Position numbers and translations under genes: made by a program | Assembly: GCF_000633395.1 (NCBI RefSeq) | Contig: NZ_AYMU01000002.1 | Location: 434,001-498,000 of the forward strand | DNA from: Pseudomonas sp. PH1b | Lineage (GTDB): Bacteria > Pseudomonadota > Gammaproteobacteria > Pseudomonadales > Pseudomonadaceae | Reading direction: 5' to 3' | Length of the DNA stretch: 64,000 nucleotides | Shown here: piece by piece, positions 62,502 through 64,000 of the stretch | Layout: each line of letters opens with the position of its first letter | Numbering within the stretch: position 1 is the first letter of the stretch | The notes under the pieces: generated by a model | Databases searched by the model: none | Seen by the model: the letters and a program-made list of their open reading frames with translations, nothing else | What the model was told of the DNA's origin: nothing

Positions 62502-62884
62502 CGCAGGAGCTGCTGCACGATAAGTTGCAGGGTTTGTGGATCAGGTGTGCCGGTGATACGCAGTTTGGCTTTTCCCACTTCAATCACGATCTCGGAATCA
62601 CACGCTGGCTGTGGTTGAACGACTGGCGGCAGCTCCATTGGTGTTTCGATCACCTGGACTGGCAAAAACGTTGCACTCTGATCAACCGGGCCAAACGCCC
62701 CTTCCTGATATTGCTGCCGCCAGCGAAAGACCAGGTTGGCATTGACGTCATGCTCGCGAGCGATCAGTGACACGGAGGTGCCAGGCTGAAAGGTGGCTTC
62801 GACGACCTTGCGTTTGAACGCTAGCGGGAAGTTGGGGCGGCGACCGGGTCGACGGGGTGGCGCTGTATCCAAGATAGTGTCCAC
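62498..62884 (-). CDS. tnpA: IS66 accessory protein TnpA
   Basis: 128 residues, starting from GTG 62884. A helix-turn-helix region reads FPLAFKRKVVEATFQPGTSV, then SLIAREHDVNANLVFRWRQQ, the classic IS66 OrfA pattern, and the C-terminus has the AKLRITGTPDPQTLQLIVQQ segment. DNA-binding partner in transposition. First gene of the element's operon. Confidence 0.92.
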   Translation of the reverse strand: MDTILDTAPPRRPGRRPNFPLAFKRKVVEATFQPGTSVSLIAREHDVNANLVFRWRQQYQEGAFGPVDQSATFLPVQVIETPMELPPVVQPQPACDSEIVIEVGKAKLRITGTPDPQTLQLIVQQLLR

Positions 62885-62954
62885 TAAAAAATGATGGACA
62901 CTATTTTTGCTAATTCTGGAGGCTGTCAGGAGTGGGTACTGGCCGGACGGTTAC

Positions 62955-62962
62955 GTTACACT
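62955..62962. repeat. IS66 target duplication, right copy
   Basis: GTTACACT, identical to 59989-59996, directly after the terminal repeat. Confidence 0.93.
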
Positions 62963-62993
62963 GGGGCCCCAACGCTAGTTTTTGAGGTGCTTG

Positions 62994-63503
62994 ATGAGCG
63001 CAATAATCAGTCCATGCGGAAGATACCGTTACCGTCTTGAACGCGAGTTCGGCATGCCGCTGGAGGGGAGCAAAACGTTCGCCTTTTTCGGGCTTAACCC
63101 AAGCACTGCAGACGCCATGATCGATGACACTACAGTGCGGAAGTGGCACGGCTTCACGATCCGAAACGGCGGACACCGCTTCATCGTGGGCAACATTTTC
63201 GCTTACCGCTCTACGGACCCGCAGGCATTGACCCTTCAAGACGACCCATTTGGTCCTGAGTGGCTGCCGAACCTGAATCTGATCATCGCCGACGCAGATG
63301 TTCTCGTGCCGTGCTGGGGGAGCTTGTCCAAGATGCCGCGTGACCTTCGTGGTGCGCCAGCGCAGGTCCTGGCAAGCCTGGTGCGTAGCGGCAAGCCAGT
63401 GATGCACTTCGGGGTAACTAGCTGCGGCCAACCCAAGCACCCACTTATGCTGGGTTACGACACGCCGCTCGTTGAATGGCCCGCCCAGGGAGGTGCTCAG
63501 TGA
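62994..63503 (+). CDS. DUF1643 protein, phage- or mobile-element-associated
   Basis: 169 residues from ATG 62994 with GAGGTG upstream. DUF1643 features are plain: RYRYRLEREFG, then FFGLNPSTADAMIDDTTVRK, VGNIFAYRSTDPQAL and the C-terminal KPVMHFGVTSCGQPKHPL. The fold is related to uracil-DNA-glycosylase-like proteins in some descriptions, but the activity is unknown. Such genes are common in Pseudomonas prophages and islands. It starts 32 bases after the IS66 duplication, so the IS landed in its upstream region. The next small gene overlaps its stop. Confidence 0.85.
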   Translation: MSAIISPCGRYRYRLEREFGMPLEGSKTFAFFGLNPSTADAMIDDTTVRKWHGFTIRNGGHRFIVGNIFAYRSTDPQALTLQDDPFGPEWLPNLNLIIADADVLVPCWGSLSKMPRDLRGAPAQVLASLVRSGKPVMHFGVTSCGQPKHPLMLGYDTPLVEWPAQGGAQ

Positions 63504-63622
63504 GCCTGTTTCAGTGCTATGAATGCGGCTGTTGCGGATTCCACGGCATCCGGCCACCCGTTCCACGCTCATCCGGCCAGGCAGTCGGAGCGCAGCGACG
63601 CAGGTTTGCATTGTTAGTCTGA
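63500..63622 (+). pseudogene. Small phage-type Cys-rich gene, cut by the IS21 element
   Basis: GTG 63500 overlaps the DUF1643 stop, with a strong GGGAGGTG site upstream. The frame starts MSLFQCYECGC, a zinc-ribbon-like start (CxxCxC) common in small phage proteins, but after about codon 11 it runs into the IS21 terminal sequence and ends at 63622 with unrelated residues. The native 3' part is missing. Confidence 0.6.
63539..63579. repeat. IS21 multiple terminal repeats
   Basis: TTCCACGGCATCCGGCCA (63539-63556) is repeated with small changes at 63561-63579. Such tandem sites at the element end bind the IS21 transposase. Confidence 0.75.
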
Positions 63623-64000
63623 AGCCCCTACCGCCGTCAATTTCGTTGCTCGCCTACGCATCGATTCACCCTTCAGTTCGATCCGATAGGCGTTATGCAC
63701 CAGCCGGTCGAGGATCGCATCGCCCAGGGTCGGGTCGCCGATCAGTGCATGCCATTTGTCCACCGGCATCTGGCTGGTCACCAGCGTCGAGCGGTTGCCG
63801 TAACGGTCGTCCAGCAGCTCAAGCATGTCGCGGCGTTGCGCAGCGGTAAACGGTGCCAGGCCCCAGTCGTCCAGGATCAGCAGATCGGTCTTGGCATAGC
63901 CGGCCATCAGCTTGGCGAAGCGGCCGTCGCCGTGGGCTAGACCCAGTTCCTCCATCAGGCGCGGCAGGCGCAGGTAGCGCACGCTGTAGCCGTCCGGCAT
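63614..64000 (-). CDS. istB: IstB ATP-binding helper of IS21 (C-terminal part, runs off the window)
   Basis: 129 codons including the stop are visible, the frame continuing past base 64000. AAA+ features: DLLILDDWGLAPFTAAQRRD (Walker B), then ELLDDRYGNRSTLVTSQMPV (sensor 1) and DAILDRLVHNAYRIELKGES with the sensor Arg. The Walker A part lies outside. IstB assists the IstA transposase by bending target DNA with ATP. Confidence 0.92.
   Translation of the reverse strand: MPDGYSVRYLRLPRLMEELGLAHGDGRFAKLMAGYAKTDLLILDDWGLAPFTAAQRRDMLELLDDRYGNRSTLVTSQMPVDKWHALIGDPTLGDAILDRLVHNAYRIELKGESMRRRATKLTAVGASD

Larger units (their letters stand above)
59997..62954 (-). mobile_element. IS66-family element with a passenger gene
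   Basis: 2,958 bases. The ends are inverted repeats: GTAAGCGTCCGCCCGACACC at 59997-60016 and its counterpart at 62934-62954 (16 of 21 matching, starting GTAACCGTCCGGCC on the minus strand). An exact 8-base target duplication flanks it. The order on the minus strand is tnpA, tnpB, tnpC, then a pRiA4b ORF-3-like gene inside the right terminal repeat. The perfect duplication says that the insertion is recent or undisturbed. Confidence 0.93.
63530..64000 (-). mobile_element. IS21-family element, left end (continues beyond window)
   Basis: It begins near 63530 with TGT and carries the tandem terminal repeats typical of IS21 (entry below), followed by the istB gene on the minus strand. The other end and istA are outside the window. 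Confidence 0.82.

Overview
The window is chromosomal DNA from a fluorescent-type Pseudomonas. The order rpsA, ihfB, O-antigen genes, wbpM, comEA is the usual Pseudomonas O-antigen locus, and the kdpFABCDE, tatD, Mpo1-like, DUF2897 and MltF-like genes also read as Pseudomonas. Positions 1 to about 35,500 are mostly backbone; from about 35,646 to the right edge the DNA is accessory.

Backbone (1-35,500). The 3' end of rpsA and ihfB lead into an AT-rich O-antigen cluster (2,355-10,216): a Wzx flippase, three glycosyltransferases, WbpL (initiating sugar-phosphate transferase) and WbpM (4,6-dehydratase). No wzy polymerase is visible, and a decayed nucleotide-sugar epimerase end sits just before wbpL. 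After comEA comes a dead IS3 copy (10,718-11,899). Next are an SDR oxidoreductase with a perfect 24-bp palindrome upstream, a TetR regulator, a GntR/FCD regulator with a DUF1989 enzyme, and an ethanolamine-type permease. The potassium system kdpFABC plus kdpDE follows. Housekeeping genes come after that: patatin lipase, CHAD protein, thioesterase, Mpo1-like protein, chemoreceptor, TatD, MltF-like transglycosylase, DoxX and an orphan NarL/FixJ response regulator.

Mobile region (35,646-42,267). The host greB is broken after codon 47. An operon on the minus strand follows: two large tyrosine recombinases, a small third protein, and a complete second greB as the last gene. Sizes, order and motifs fit a Gamma-Mobile-Trio (gmtY-gmtZ-gmtX). 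The element appears to have inserted into greB and to bring its own replacement copy; this is the most interesting observation in the window. A decayed IS3 remnant caps its right side.

Contact-dependent toxin locus (42,848-59,169). A TpsB/CdiB transporter is followed by a 4,570-residue filamentous-haemagglutinin CdiA. Its last ~170 residues look like a PoNe-type PD-(D/E)xK DNase. A DUF1911 (PoNi-type) immunity gene overlaps its stop codon. It may be cargo of the greB-targeted island.

Right end (59,997-64,000). An IS66 element with an exact 8-bp target duplication carries a pRiA4b ORF-3-like passenger gene; its tnpC has a frameshift. Beyond it are a DUF1643 gene and a small phage-like gene cut by an IS21 element that runs off the window. 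I saw no rRNA, tRNA or CRISPR array.
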